From Deferribacterales bacterium Deferri_01 (GTDB taxonomy: Bacteria > Chrysiogenota > Deferribacteres > Deferribacterales > Geovibrionaceae): DNA of 64,000 nt. The notes below the pieces were generated by a model, which was not told where the DNA came from, did no database searches, and worked only from the letters and a program-made list of their open reading frames with translations. This document shows positions 18,167 to 26,207 of the stretch, in pieces. The position numbers and the translations under genes were made by a program. Each line of letters starts with the position of its first letter. The first letter of the stretch is position 1. The stretch spans positions 1 to 64,000 of the forward strand of contig LUZY01000010.1 of assembly GCA_001603805.1 (NCBI GenBank), given 5' to 3'.

Positions 18167-19741
18167 CTAAATCTTTTTGAATGCCAGTATGGTTATATCG
18201 TCCTCGAACGGTATTCCGTCGGCGAAGAGCTTCACATCATCCATAATGTTTCTAATCATCTCGCTCACGGGCAGTTCGCTGAACATCATTATTTTTGAAA
18301 TCAGCCTGTCATAGCCGTACTGATCCCTTTGCCCATTCATTGCTTCGTTCAGTCCGTCTGTGTACATGAAAACAATGTCGCCGGAATCCATCTCAAATTC
18401 GCCCTGATCATAGTCCACACTGTCAAAAGCACCGAGGAAAAGCCCCTGTGCTGTCACTTTGCGGACGAGCATCTCAGATTTGTCATAAAACAGCATAGGG
18501 TTATGCCCTGCGCTGGCGAAGTTGCATCTGCCGGACTTTGAGTCAAGCACCACATAAAACATAGTAACAAAGTCGTTTGTGTGTATATTATCGCAAAGGA
18601 TCTCGTTCACCATCGCAAGCGCTTCGGAAGAAGCCACTATGTCATAGGTATAAGATCTCATTATTGCTCTTGTTATAGCCATTATAACAGATGCGGGGAT
18701 TCCGTGCCCGGAAACATCGGCAACACCCAGACCCCAGTATCCGTTGCTCATCTCTATGCAGTCATAGTAGTCGCCGCCGGCATGCTCCGCAGGAGTGTAA
18801 AAAGCGCCGAAGTCATAGTCAGTTATCTTAGGCAGAGTTTCGGGAAGAAGGCTTGCCTGAATTTCCCCCACCTGCCTTAATTCCTCATCAATTATCCTCT
18901 GCGCTTCCTTCAGCCTTTCGTTCATCCGGAGAAGGTCCTTGTTAAGCAGAGACATCTGCCTCTGTTTTTCCTCAAGGACAGCCTGCTGGCTTTTTATCTC
19001 GTCGATGAGCTTAAGCTCTTTGGTTGTGTCCCTTATACTTTCAACAATATACTGATCAAAACGGTTAAAGTTTACCGTAAGCTTTTTGCCGAATGCTTCC
19101 CTGAAAGAGCGTGTAACTTTTTTATCAAGCATAGGGCAGTCTTTACACTGTTCCTTATAACCATACATTTCATAGCATTTTTCCGGTCTGATGTCAGAGC
19201 CGCTCTGTTTTGACATCTCAATCAGATTCTGGTTGGCGATATTTACCGAGAAATCAGGGTTCACCACCATAACCCCCTCGTTGAGTGAGTTGACAGTATT
19301 CATTATGAACTTATGTTCCTTCTCGGTTTCTTTTCTCCGCAGATTCAGGATAACATTGGATGCCTTAAGTTCTTTTGTATGGTGGGTGAGCTTATCTATA
19401 AGCTTCTTTGTGCTTGTGATGTCATCCATTATTTCCGCATACATTCCGTCGGAAAGCTTTTGGAATTTTGAAGAATACAGTTTGCGGAAACCTCTATGAG
19501 TGATGGTGTCATGCTCAATATCAACAGCCATCTTCCCGTTCTTCAGCATCTCAAGCTGGCAGTTGGGGCAGGGTTCCAGTCTGTTGAATATGACAAGGTG
19601 GCATTTCTTGCCCATCAGTCTGTCAGATGTCTTCCCTGTGAGGTTTTTCATAGGGGTACTGCAAAACTGTATCTCGTACCTGTCATTTACTACCATGACT
19701 ATTTCGTTCATGTAGTTGAGAATTTCCTGGTTAAACTCCAT
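18167..19741 (-). CDS. PAS-containing SpoIIE/RsbU-type PP2C phosphatase
   Basis: 524 aa. Two PAS-like sensor domains (about 5-110 and 145-255), a coiled-coil linker (about 255-305), then a PP2C/SpoIIE phosphatase domain with the metal motifs GGDYYDCIE, GVADVSGHGIPA and VFMYTDGLNEA. Each PAS carries a Cys cluster: C..PCPNC in the first and CYEMYGYKEQCKDCP in the second, suggesting metal or redox sensing. It probably dephosphorylates the STAS protein encoded just downstream. No membrane segment is seen. Confidence 0.88.
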   Translation of the reverse strand: MEFNQEILNYMNEIVMVVNDRYEIQFCSTPMKNLTGKTSDRLMGKKCHLVIFNRLEPCPNCQLEMLKNGKMAVDIEHDTITHRGFRKLYSSKFQKLSDGMYAEIMDDITSTKKLIDKLTHHTKELKASNVILNLRRKETEKEHKFIMNTVNSLNEGVMVVNPDFSVNIANQNLIEMSKQSGSDIRPEKCYEMYGYKEQCKDCPMLDKKVTRSFREAFGKKLTVNFNRFDQYIVESIRDTTKELKLIDEIKSQQAVLEEKQRQMSLLNKDLLRMNERLKEAQRIIDEELRQVGEIQASLLPETLPKITDYDFGAFYTPAEHAGGDYYDCIEMSNGYWGLGVADVSGHGIPASVIMAITRAIMRSYTYDIVASSEALAMVNEILCDNIHTNDFVTMFYVVLDSKSGRCNFASAGHNPMLFYDKSEMLVRKVTAQGLFLGAFDSVDYDQGEFEMDSGDIVFMYTDGLNEAMNGQRDQYGYDRLISKIMMFSELPVSEMIRNIMDDVKLFADGIPFEDDITILAFKKI

Positions 19742-19944
19742 CTATTCCAGCCGTTATTTTTTTATTTTCCGCATAAAATACCGCAGACAGTTAGCCTGAT
19801 TATAATATAATGCTCCTTCAAAGTTAACAAATAATACCACTCTTATCAGGAATTTTCAGGTTTTTCACTGCCCAGCGCTAATCTCAGCGTAATTATTGTT
19901 ATAACAAAATTCAGTATCATTAGAAACAGTTAAGGTCATTAAAC
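19742..19944 (-). other. Intergenic region upstream of the phosphatase operon
   Basis: 203 AT-rich nt between the membrane-anchored unknown and the SpoIIE-type phosphatase. It probably holds the promoter of the phosphatase-STAS-HEAT-cheR operon, but I see no convincing -35/-10, sigma-28 or sigma-54 match. Confidence 0.4.
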
Positions 19945-20916
19945 CTAATCGTTCATCATGATCAGGAAAAAAACGCTGAAAAAAGCTATTATGGCAAGTG
20001 ATATATAAAGCAGCTTCCACGCTATCTTCTGAGCCCTTTCCATAAGAGTAACTTTATATTCATCAACGTTGCTTTCCATCCCTTCAAGATATTCAAGATC
20101 CAGCTCCACCTGCTCACGGCTGCGCTTCATCTCGTCTTCCGATTCGTACTCAACGACTGCGCCTATATAGATAAGCAGATACTGCAGCAGAGAGAACAGT
20201 CTTGTTTTTACATCGGTAAATTTATCAGTAAACTTAAAGACTGAGACTTTAAGCACTTCCGGGAGAATATCATGCTGAATTTTCTTGAACTTCTCCCTGA
20301 TCTCAGGGGTTATATTGTTGATATCCTCAAGGAGATCTATCTCATCCAGAATACCTCGTGCAAGCTTGGTGTATTTCTCAGTGACCATTGTCACTTTACT
20401 TGTGGGCACAGTAACAGAACCTCTTTCGGTCTGTCTGGCTTTAAGATAATTTTTCAGGACTGTGTAACCGCTGGGAACACCTTTTGATTTTCTTTTTTTC
20501 TGGTGCTTGTACTTTTTCTTTTTTTCCAGGGCATTTATGGTTTCCATTATATCGGTGGGGGTGAATATATAATGGTCACGGCCATCCAGAACCTCTTTCT
20601 CTTTCTTTTCAAGAGAGCCGTTGGTAAAGAAGAAAAGTTTAATAACATTCTCTTCATTCATGGTACGAAGAACGTCTGTGCTTATATATGGGTCAAGTTC
20701 TTTTTCCCCTTCAACAATCTCGAGCCATACAAGGGCATTATCATTTTCATCCTTTGATGACCGCCATATCTCAATACGGCGTTTCCCCTGTCCGTCAAAA
20801 ACAGATCTGTGTACAGCAAAGTGAAAGTCGTGAAGGATTTCCGTTATCAGCTCATAAAAATTCTTCAGGCTGATATTGTAAAAATCCTCATACCTTATGC
20901 CGTCATTTTCGTTCAT
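19945..20916 (-). CDS. Membrane-anchored protein with nuclease-fold-like N-terminus
   Basis: 323 aa, no named family recognised. Residues 10-130 have the alternating pattern of restriction-endonuclease-like (Mrr-type) domains, with NALVWLEIVEGEK followed by VIKLFFFTNGSL, but a clear D-ExK catalytic set is not evident, so it may be inactive. A basic Lys-rich linker (about 132-146) and helical middle lead to a C-terminal membrane segment (about 299-320). Start overlaps the OmpA-family gene by 14 nt, placing it in the cheA-side operon. Confidence 0.5.
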   Translation of the reverse strand: MNENDGIRYEDFYNISLKNFYELITEILHDFHFAVHRSVFDGQGKRRIEIWRSSKDENDNALVWLEIVEGEKELDPYISTDVLRTMNEENVIKLFFFTNGSLEKKEKEVLDGRDHYIFTPTDIMETINALEKKKKYKHQKKRKSKGVPSGYTVLKNYLKARQTERGSVTVPTSKVTMVTEKYTKLARGILDEIDLLEDINNITPEIREKFKKIQHDILPEVLKVSVFKFTDKFTDVKTRLFSLLQYLLIYIGAVVEYESEDEMKRSREQVELDLEYLEGMESNVDEYKVTLMERAQKIAWKLLYISLAIIAFFSVFFLIMMND

Positions 20917-21625
20917 AAAGATCCGCTCTCCTGTTCATGGGCTGCCCGTTCTTTGTATTTTCCGCAGCAGGCATAAGAGTCCCCATCCCCTGCGCTGCTA
21001 TATTAACTGAAGATATACCGTTTTGCTCCAGAATCGTTTTCAGATAATCCGCTCTTTTTCGGGCAAGGTCGAAGTTGGTGTCAAAGCGGTCATTCTCCAT
21101 AACACGAAGAGTATCCGTATGCCCCAGAATAAGGTACTCTCCTGAGTCCCGCAGTGAGGCTATCTTTGTACCAAGCTGCGCCGGCACCTCAGCATGAAAT
21201 TCACCAATATCAAAATAGAGCGTGCCTATATAAGTATAATTATCATCTGCAAGAAGAGCCGGTGAACCGTCAGGAAGATCTGAATTCTGTGAGGCAGCAT
21301 TTTTCGCATCTGACTGCATATTAGCCGCTTTAGCCGGAGAATTGCCTGTATAGCGGAATTTATGACCGGAGTAATCCGGTTCGGTAAGTTCTTTTTCCTC
21401 TATCCTTATAAGCTTCCACCCGTTGAGAACGATCTGGCTTCTTGCCTCATCAATATCCTCTGCTCTGACGTGCATTGTGGTCACAGCAGAACTCCCCTCA
21501 CGGGTGATGTGGATAAGAAAAAGCTTTCGCCCGTCTGCGGATGCTTTTTCAACGCCACCAGATAAAACGGATATAATTAGAATCGGCAGGAGGAGTCTGA
21601 TAAAGAAGCGGACGGTAGTTTGCAT
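20903..21625 (-). CDS. OmpA-family peptidoglycan-binding outer-membrane protein
   Basis: About 240 aa from the ATG at 21625. Residues 1-30 form a signal peptide (MQTTVRFFIRLLLPILIISV...EKASA). The C-terminus (about 130-240) is an OmpA-like domain: YFDIGEFHAEV, ILGHTDTLR, LARKRADYLKTIL and the closing NRRADL are recognisable. A TTG at 21685 would add 20 residues ahead of the signal peptide and is unlikely. It overlaps the preceding gene by 77 nt. Function in envelope anchoring is inferred. Confidence 0.8.
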   Translation of the reverse strand: MQTTVRFFIRLLLPILIISVLSGGVEKASADGRKLFLIHITREGSSAVTTMHVRAEDIDEARSQIVLNGWKLIRIEEKELTEPDYSGHKFRYTGNSPAKAANMQSDAKNAASQNSDLPDGSPALLADDNYTYIGTLYFDIGEFHAEVPAQLGTKIASLRDSGEYLILGHTDTLRVMENDRFDTNFDLARKRADYLKTILEQNGISSVNIAAQGMGTLMPAAENTKNGQPMNRRADLYERK

Positions 21626-21875
21626 TCCCAAGTCTGTTTTCCTCCAGAGCTTTATTGAAATCTTTTCCGGGATATTTCTGAACAATTTTTAGATTTTTGA
21701 TTATATCGCTTCCGCCGTTATGAAACAGAAAAGCTTTCGGACCGAGCATGGAGGCGGTCTGAAAGCGGCGGCTTACGGTTGTAACCTCGTAGACATACAC
21801 AGCGGAAAGCGCCTCTCCCGTAAAAAGGAGAAGCGCTGTAAAACTAATTAGCAGTTTTCTGAGCAAGCAGCTCAT
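21549..21875 (-). CDS. Small exported hypothetical protein after cheA
   Basis: About 108 aa from the ATG at 21875, which lies inside the 3-prime end of cheA. Residues 1-21 look like a signal peptide (LRKLLISFTALLLFTGEALSA). The mature part is not recognised; it contains KNLKIVQKYPGKDFN and ends IRFIWWR. Long overlap with the OmpA-family start is unusual, so either this end or the OmpA start may be misjudged. Probably an envelope protein paired with the OmpA protein. Confidence 0.55.
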   Translation of the reverse strand: MSCLLRKLLISFTALLLFTGEALSAVYVYEVTTVSRRFQTASMLGPKAFLFHNGGSDIIKNLKIVQKYPGKDFNKALEENRLGNANYRPLLYQTPPADSNYIRFIWWR

Positions 21876-23946
21876 CGATCTTATCAAGCATTGTCTGCAG
21901 GTTCAGAGGTTTAAGCAGGAAAGCGTTTATGCCGGCGGCACTCACCTTCTTTCTGTCCGTAACTTCGGATCTGCCCGAAACTGCAATTATAGGTTTTTCA
22001 TAGCCCCTTTCCCTTATCATTTTGGAAAGGTCATACCCGTCAAGATCCGGCATCATAATATCAGTAACGATGATGTCGGGGTCATTACTCTCAAGATATT
22101 TAAGCGCATCCCTTCCTGCTGAGACTTCATCAACATTTATCCATCCTGTTGAGGAAAGAAGGCGGTTCATTATTTTTCTGTCCGTTGCGGAGTCATCCAC
22201 AACAAGCACATTTACACTGTTGGCGTTTTTCTTAACTGCGCCCGCTTTCTTTTTTTTGCGTGAGCGTCTGGGCATTTTACCGGCTATATCGATAACACCT
22301 GCAACATCAATGATGAGTCTGACACGTCCGTCGCCCATGATTGTCGCTCCGGCTATGCCGACATTGCCGCCGAGGTATTCGCCGAGGGATTTGATAACAA
22401 TCTCTTCCTGTCCGACGAGCTTATCGACAATAAATCCGAGCTTTTTCTCTGCAAGTCCAACGACAACAACATAGATATCGTCTTTGTATGAACCCTCAAG
22501 TTCGTATATTTCATCCAGACGGAGAAGGCTGAGAACTGAGTCTCTGAGTTTAAGAACTTCTCTTCCCTCGAAATTATGTACTTCGCTGAGGTTGATACGC
22601 ACTGTTTCCACAACAGAGACAAGAGGTATCGCAAAAATTTCGCCGGAAACATCCACAAGCAGAGCCTGAATAATAGCAAGCGTAAGGGGAAGTTTGAGGC
22701 GGAATCGTGTACCGTGTCCGAGTTCAGATTCTATATTTATGATACCGTTAAGTTTTTCGATGTTTGTTTTAACAACGTCCATACCCACGCCGCGTCCGGA
22801 GATGCTTGTAATTTTCTCTGCGGTGGAGAAGCCGGGTTTGAAAATAAGGTTGAATGCACCTTCATTATCAAGATTTTTAGCTTCTTCAGGAGTTATGACG
22901 CCTTTTTCGACTGCTTTCTTTTTAAGTTTTGCAGCGTCCATACCATTACCGTCATCCCTGATCTCAACCACAATGTGGTTTCCTTCATGATATGCGGAAA
23001 GATGTACGGTTCCTTTAACAGGTTTACCTGCTTTTCTTCTTTCTTCAGGGCTTTCAACACCATGATCCACTGCGTTTCGGATCATGTGTATAAGCGGGTC
23101 GCCTATCTCTTCCACGACAGATTTATCAAGCTCTGTTTCTTCACCGGTTATAACAAGCTCGATCTCCTTATTTTTCTCTCTGGAGAGGTCACGCACCATA
23201 CGGGGAAATTTATTGAAAACTTTGCCGATGGGAACCATTCTTGTTTTCATCACAGCAAGCTGAAGCTCTGTGGTAATAAGCCCAATCTGTGAAGTGGTTT
23301 CCATAAGCTGTTCTATGAGGAATTCGCCTTCAAATTTCTTTTCAAGCTCGCCTGAAATCTGTCCTATTCTGTTTCTGCTCAGAACAAGCTCTCCCACAAG
23401 GTTCATCAGAGAGTCAAGCCTTGAGACATCCACACGTATAGTCTGTTCTATGGACATTGCGGCTTTTTTCACCTGATTCACATCATTATCAGCACGTTTG
23501 CCTGAAGGAGCCGGTGTGGATGAGCTTCCAGCAGAATCACCGTCTATCTGATCGAAGTTGCCTTCATTTGCAAGCTTAAGCTTTTTAACAGTTTCATCTA
23601 TTTTCACAGTGTCCTTGCCGGCTTTGATATCAGCAAGTATATGTTTGGTTACATCCACAAACTCAAGCAGTATATCCATAATAACTGCATTAACCTGCAT
23701 CTCGTTTTTACGGAGTTTATTGAGAATTTCCTCGGCATGGTGAGTAAGATTCGCCATTTTATCAAAGCCAAGGAAAGAGGAGGCACCTTTCATTGTATGT
23801 GCAGCACGGAAAATCTTGTTCAGCAGTTCAAGATCATTCTTGCTGTTTTCCAGTTCCACAAGGTCGTGGTCAAGGCTTTCTATAATTTCATCTGTTTCGA
23901 GAATAAAATCCTGTACAAGATCCTGCATGTCGCCGATGCCGTCCAT
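21844..23946 (-). CDS. cheA: Chemotaxis histidine kinase CheA with fused receiver domain
   Basis: 700 aa. Domains in order: HPt P1 with phospho-His50 (AAHTMKGASSFL); a linker of roughly 60 residues where the CheY-binding P2 domain normally lies but none is visible; P3 dimerisation helices (from about 165); P4 kinase (HMIRNAVDHGVE, DDGNGMD, GRGVGMDVV); P5 CheW-like coupling domain; and a C-terminal receiver domain (from about 575, VNVLVVDDSATDRK, phospho-Asp in IIVTDIMMPDLDG). Good GGAGG before the start. A sigma-28-like promoter lies upstream. Confidence 0.96.
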   Translation of the reverse strand: MDGIGDMQDLVQDFILETDEIIESLDHDLVELENSKNDLELLNKIFRAAHTMKGASSFLGFDKMANLTHHAEEILNKLRKNEMQVNAVIMDILLEFVDVTKHILADIKAGKDTVKIDETVKKLKLANEGNFDQIDGDSAGSSSTPAPSGKRADNDVNQVKKAAMSIEQTIRVDVSRLDSLMNLVGELVLSRNRIGQISGELEKKFEGEFLIEQLMETTSQIGLITTELQLAVMKTRMVPIGKVFNKFPRMVRDLSREKNKEIELVITGEETELDKSVVEEIGDPLIHMIRNAVDHGVESPEERRKAGKPVKGTVHLSAYHEGNHIVVEIRDDGNGMDAAKLKKKAVEKGVITPEEAKNLDNEGAFNLIFKPGFSTAEKITSISGRGVGMDVVKTNIEKLNGIINIESELGHGTRFRLKLPLTLAIIQALLVDVSGEIFAIPLVSVVETVRINLSEVHNFEGREVLKLRDSVLSLLRLDEIYELEGSYKDDIYVVVVGLAEKKLGFIVDKLVGQEEIVIKSLGEYLGGNVGIAGATIMGDGRVRLIIDVAGVIDIAGKMPRRSRKKKKAGAVKKNANSVNVLVVDDSATDRKIMNRLLSSTGWINVDEVSAGRDALKYLESNDPDIIVTDIMMPDLDGYDLSKMIRERGYEKPIIAVSGRSEVTDRKKVSAAGINAFLLKPLNLQTMLDKIDELLAQKTAN

Positions 23947-24024
23947 ATAGGGACCTCCTTAACAAAAGTATCGCCGTTTAATTTTAATGAACGGCTCTGT
24001 AATTTATTCCGCTTTCTGTTCACT

Positions 24025-24051
24025 TTTGCGGCAATTGTGTCTGAAAGTTAA
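24025..24051 (-). promoter_or_regulatory. Candidate sigma-28 (FliA) promoter for cheA
   Basis: Minus strand: TTAACTTT, 11 nt, GCCGCAAA (consensus TAAAGTTT-N11-GCCGATAA, six of eight matches in each half), about 80 nt upstream of the cheA start. FliA itself is encoded in this cluster. Confidence 0.45.
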
Positions 24052-24104
24052 GATAGCGGATGTCTGAATAACTTCAAGACAATTTAAAGTATAATTTAGC
24101 TGTC

Positions 24105-24204
24105 CTTATAACTGCAAATTCATCATCCTGAGAATTTGACATACACGCTCGCGCCTTGCAAAGCAAGGCTTCGCTACGCACGGCGGCAGTACATCCTGTA
24201 CTGC
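24105..24204 (+). repeat. Three-hairpin element downstream of cheZ
   Basis: Leader CTTATAAC, left hairpin AAATTC/GAATTT with CATCCTG loop (24116-24137), joiner TACACGCTCGC, middle hairpin GCCTTGC-AAA-GCAAGGC (24153-24169), joiner TTCGCTACGCACGGCG, right hairpin GCAGTA-CATCCTG-TACTGC (24186-24204). It ends 4 nt before the cheZ stop codon, antisense to cheZ, as a single copy. Confidence 0.88.
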
Positions 24205-24208
24205 TGTT

Positions 24209-24841
24209 CTATATACCGAACTCTTTGAGTAACTCGTCAACAAGGTTCTGGTTTTCCATTATACCGTCTTTTGTTTTGAGTTTCTCTAAAGTTTCAACGT
24301 CAATCTTTCTATCTTTAACCCCAAGCATAAGCACGAGGTGCGTAAGTCTTTCCTGAAGGTCGTATATGATTTTTATCAGTTTATCAATTTTCTGCTTGGT
24401 AATATCCTGAAATTCGAGGGAGGCAATAATATCAAAGCTGACATCCTGACCTGCCGTGCCTTTGTCACGCAGGCGGTCAAGAATACCGTTTATTTTGCTG
24501 AACTCGCCGTTCTCTACATACGTCCGCAGAGTGCCGAGATTCTCTTTTATGTCGTCAATATTGAAATTGATTTTATCCACACACTCAAGAACGTTCTCGG
24601 ACGCTTCCTTCGAGTCCCCGATGACACTGTGAAGAACGCTCTCAAAACCGGGCAGATCTTCATACGCATCTTCAACCGCAGAGCTTACAGTCTTAAGCTT
24701 ATTTACTGCTTTGCTGAAATATTCTGCAATGTGAAAGAGTTCACTCTCAGGATTGACATCAATACCTACGACATCATAGTTTCCGTTACTGATGTTTCTT
24801 GCAATATCAAGAAGCTCATTAACGTCCTTGAAATTGTTCAT
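24209..24841 (-). CDS. cheZ: Chemotaxis phosphatase CheZ
   Basis: About 210 aa, largely helical. The catalytic block FQDITKQKI matches the CheZ signature FQDLTGQVI, with the Asp and the Gln four residues later both present. The C-terminal NQNLVDELLKEFGI resembles the CheY-binding tail (Q-x-x-V-D-x-L-L). It dephosphorylates CheY-P. The ATG at 24841 is chosen; a GTG at 24847 overlaps the cheY stop. It directly follows cheY. Confidence 0.92.
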   Translation of the reverse strand: MNNFKDVNELLDIARNISNGNYDVVGIDVNPESELFHIAEYFSKAVNKLKTVSSAVEDAYEDLPGFESVLHSVIGDSKEASENVLECVDKINFNIDDIKENLGTLRTYVENGEFSKINGILDRLRDKGTAGQDVSFDIIASLEFQDITKQKIDKLIKIIYDLQERLTHLVLMLGVKDRKIDVETLEKLKTKDGIMENQNLVDELLKEFGI

Positions 24842-24843
24842 AA

Positions 24844-25221
24844 TCACAGACCCAGAAGTTTGTCTATCTTCTCTTTAAGCGTATCAGGGGTAAAAGGTTT
24901 TACCACATAGTTGTTTACACCGCTTCTGAGTGCGGTGAGAATGTCTTCCTTGGCAGCCTCTGTCGTTACCATAAGAATAGGCATAGTTTTGTACTCATCC
25001 TTGGATCTGAGAGTTTTAACAAAAGTAAGCCCGTCCATTTCCGGCATGTTCCAGTCGGTAATAACAACATCAACCTTGTTTTTTGCCATGACATCAAGAG
25101 CTTCCACACCGTTACCAGCCTCAAGGATGTTTGTGAAGCCGAGCTTGAGAAGAGTATTTTTAATTATTCTTCTCATAGTGGAAGAGTCGTCCACTGTTAT
25201 TACAACGTGATGATGAGCCAT
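24844..25221 (-). CDS. cheY: Chemotaxis response regulator CheY
   Basis: 125-aa single receiver domain. VDDSSTMRRI gives the acidic pocket, phospho-Asp is in VVITDWNMPEMDG, followed by the switch Thr in MVTTEAA and Lys in VVKPF. Likely binds the FliM N-terminus when phosphorylated. Its own strong promoter appears to lie at 25252-25281. Confidence 0.96.
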   Translation of the reverse strand: MAHHHVVITVDDSSTMRRIIKNTLLKLGFTNILEAGNGVEALDVMAKNKVDVVITDWNMPEMDGLTFVKTLRSKDEYKTMPILMVTTEAAKEDILTALRSGVNNYVVKPFTPDTLKEKIDKLLGL

Positions 25222-25251
25222 TCAATCCTCCGCCTGAGATGTCATAATATC

Positions 25252-25281
25252 ATATTATTTATATTATAACACCAATGTCAA
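25252..25281 (-). promoter_or_regulatory. Candidate sigma-70 promoter for cheY-cheZ
   Basis: Minus strand TTGACA (plus 25276-25281) and TAATAT (plus 25252-25257), 18-nt spacing, about 30 nt before the cheY start and overlapping the fliN stop. Confidence 0.55.
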
Positions 25282-26207
25282 TCCTTTAATTTCTTCAATC
25301 TCTCTGCCCTGCTTACGATTTCCTTAATGCGAAAACCGAAGTAGCCATCGACGATAACCACCTCTCCGCGGGCTATAACCTTATTGTTTACAACAAGTTC
25401 AACAGGTTCATCCGCAGATTCGTCAAGCTCTACAATGTTTCCTGATCCCATAGTAAGTATATCCTTTAAAAACATCCTTGTTGAGCCCATTTTCACACTG
25501 ACCGGAACATCTATGTCCATCAGCATGTCCATGTTCTGCCCGCCGGAGACGGAACCGCCTCCCATAGAGCTTATGGGATCATTCATTGCATCATCAGGAT
25601 CATCAGGAAAAGTAAAAGCAGTTGCAAAATCTGGTTCTTCATCAGAAGCGGATCCTGCCCCGCCGGAACTTTTACCCGAAAACATGGACAGCAGATCCTC
25701 ATCCATAAAAAAGCGCATAGCTGTTTTACGGTCACCGATTGTAAATTTCATATCGGCTATAAAATAACTTTCTGACTGAAAAAGAGCCGAATTTTCATTT
25801 TTAAGCACATCATCAACTTTGAAGCTGACTTTTTTGCCAAGCCTCTCATCAATCGGTACGGTAAGAGAAGACAAAACCTGCTGACAAAGTTCCTTTATTG
25901 CATCAGGATCATCTTCACCAAGCTCTTCAGTACCCTCGGAATCCATCATGAGCATGAGAGCGGCAAGCATGGTTATATCTTTGGTGTAGAAGAACAATCC
26001 GGCATCAAAACCTGATTTCTCCTCTGTAATGGAGACCGCCGTCTGGGACTCATAACCGTACATAAGCTCATCCGCCCCGCCGGAATAGGCATCAGACAGA
26101 GAAATACTTATTTCCTTATCAAACATGCTGCCGAAGGTTGAGGCAAACATGTCCGTTACAACTCCTGTAAAAGCGGCGTATTTGCCTTTATCCAGATCTT
26201 TCCTCAT
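25278..26207 (-). CDS. fliN: Flagellar switch protein FliN/FliY with N-terminal CheC-like domain
   Basis: 309 aa, far longer than plain FliN. The C-terminal about 85 residues are the SpoA (FliN) domain of the C-ring (DIDVPVSVKMGSTRMFLKDIL, ELVVNNKVIARGEVVIVDG). The N-terminal about 190 residues resemble the CheC/FliY domain, but the active helix reads KELCQQVLSS, with Gln/Cys where the catalytic Asn of E-x-x-N is expected, so phosphatase activity is doubtful. An acidic Ser/Gly-rich linker joins them. Start lies 20 nt inside fliM. Confidence 0.88.
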   Translation of the reverse strand: MRKDLDKGKYAAFTGVVTDMFASTFGSMFDKEISISLSDAYSGGADELMYGYESQTAVSITEEKSGFDAGLFFYTKDITMLAALMLMMDSEGTEELGEDDPDAIKELCQQVLSSLTVPIDERLGKKVSFKVDDVLKNENSALFQSESYFIADMKFTIGDRKTAMRFFMDEDLLSMFSGKSSGGAGSASDEEPDFATAFTFPDDPDDAMNDPISSMGGGSVSGGQNMDMLMDIDVPVSVKMGSTRMFLKDILTMGSGNIVELDESADEPVELVVNNKVIARGEVVIVDGYFGFRIKEIVSRAERLKKLKD

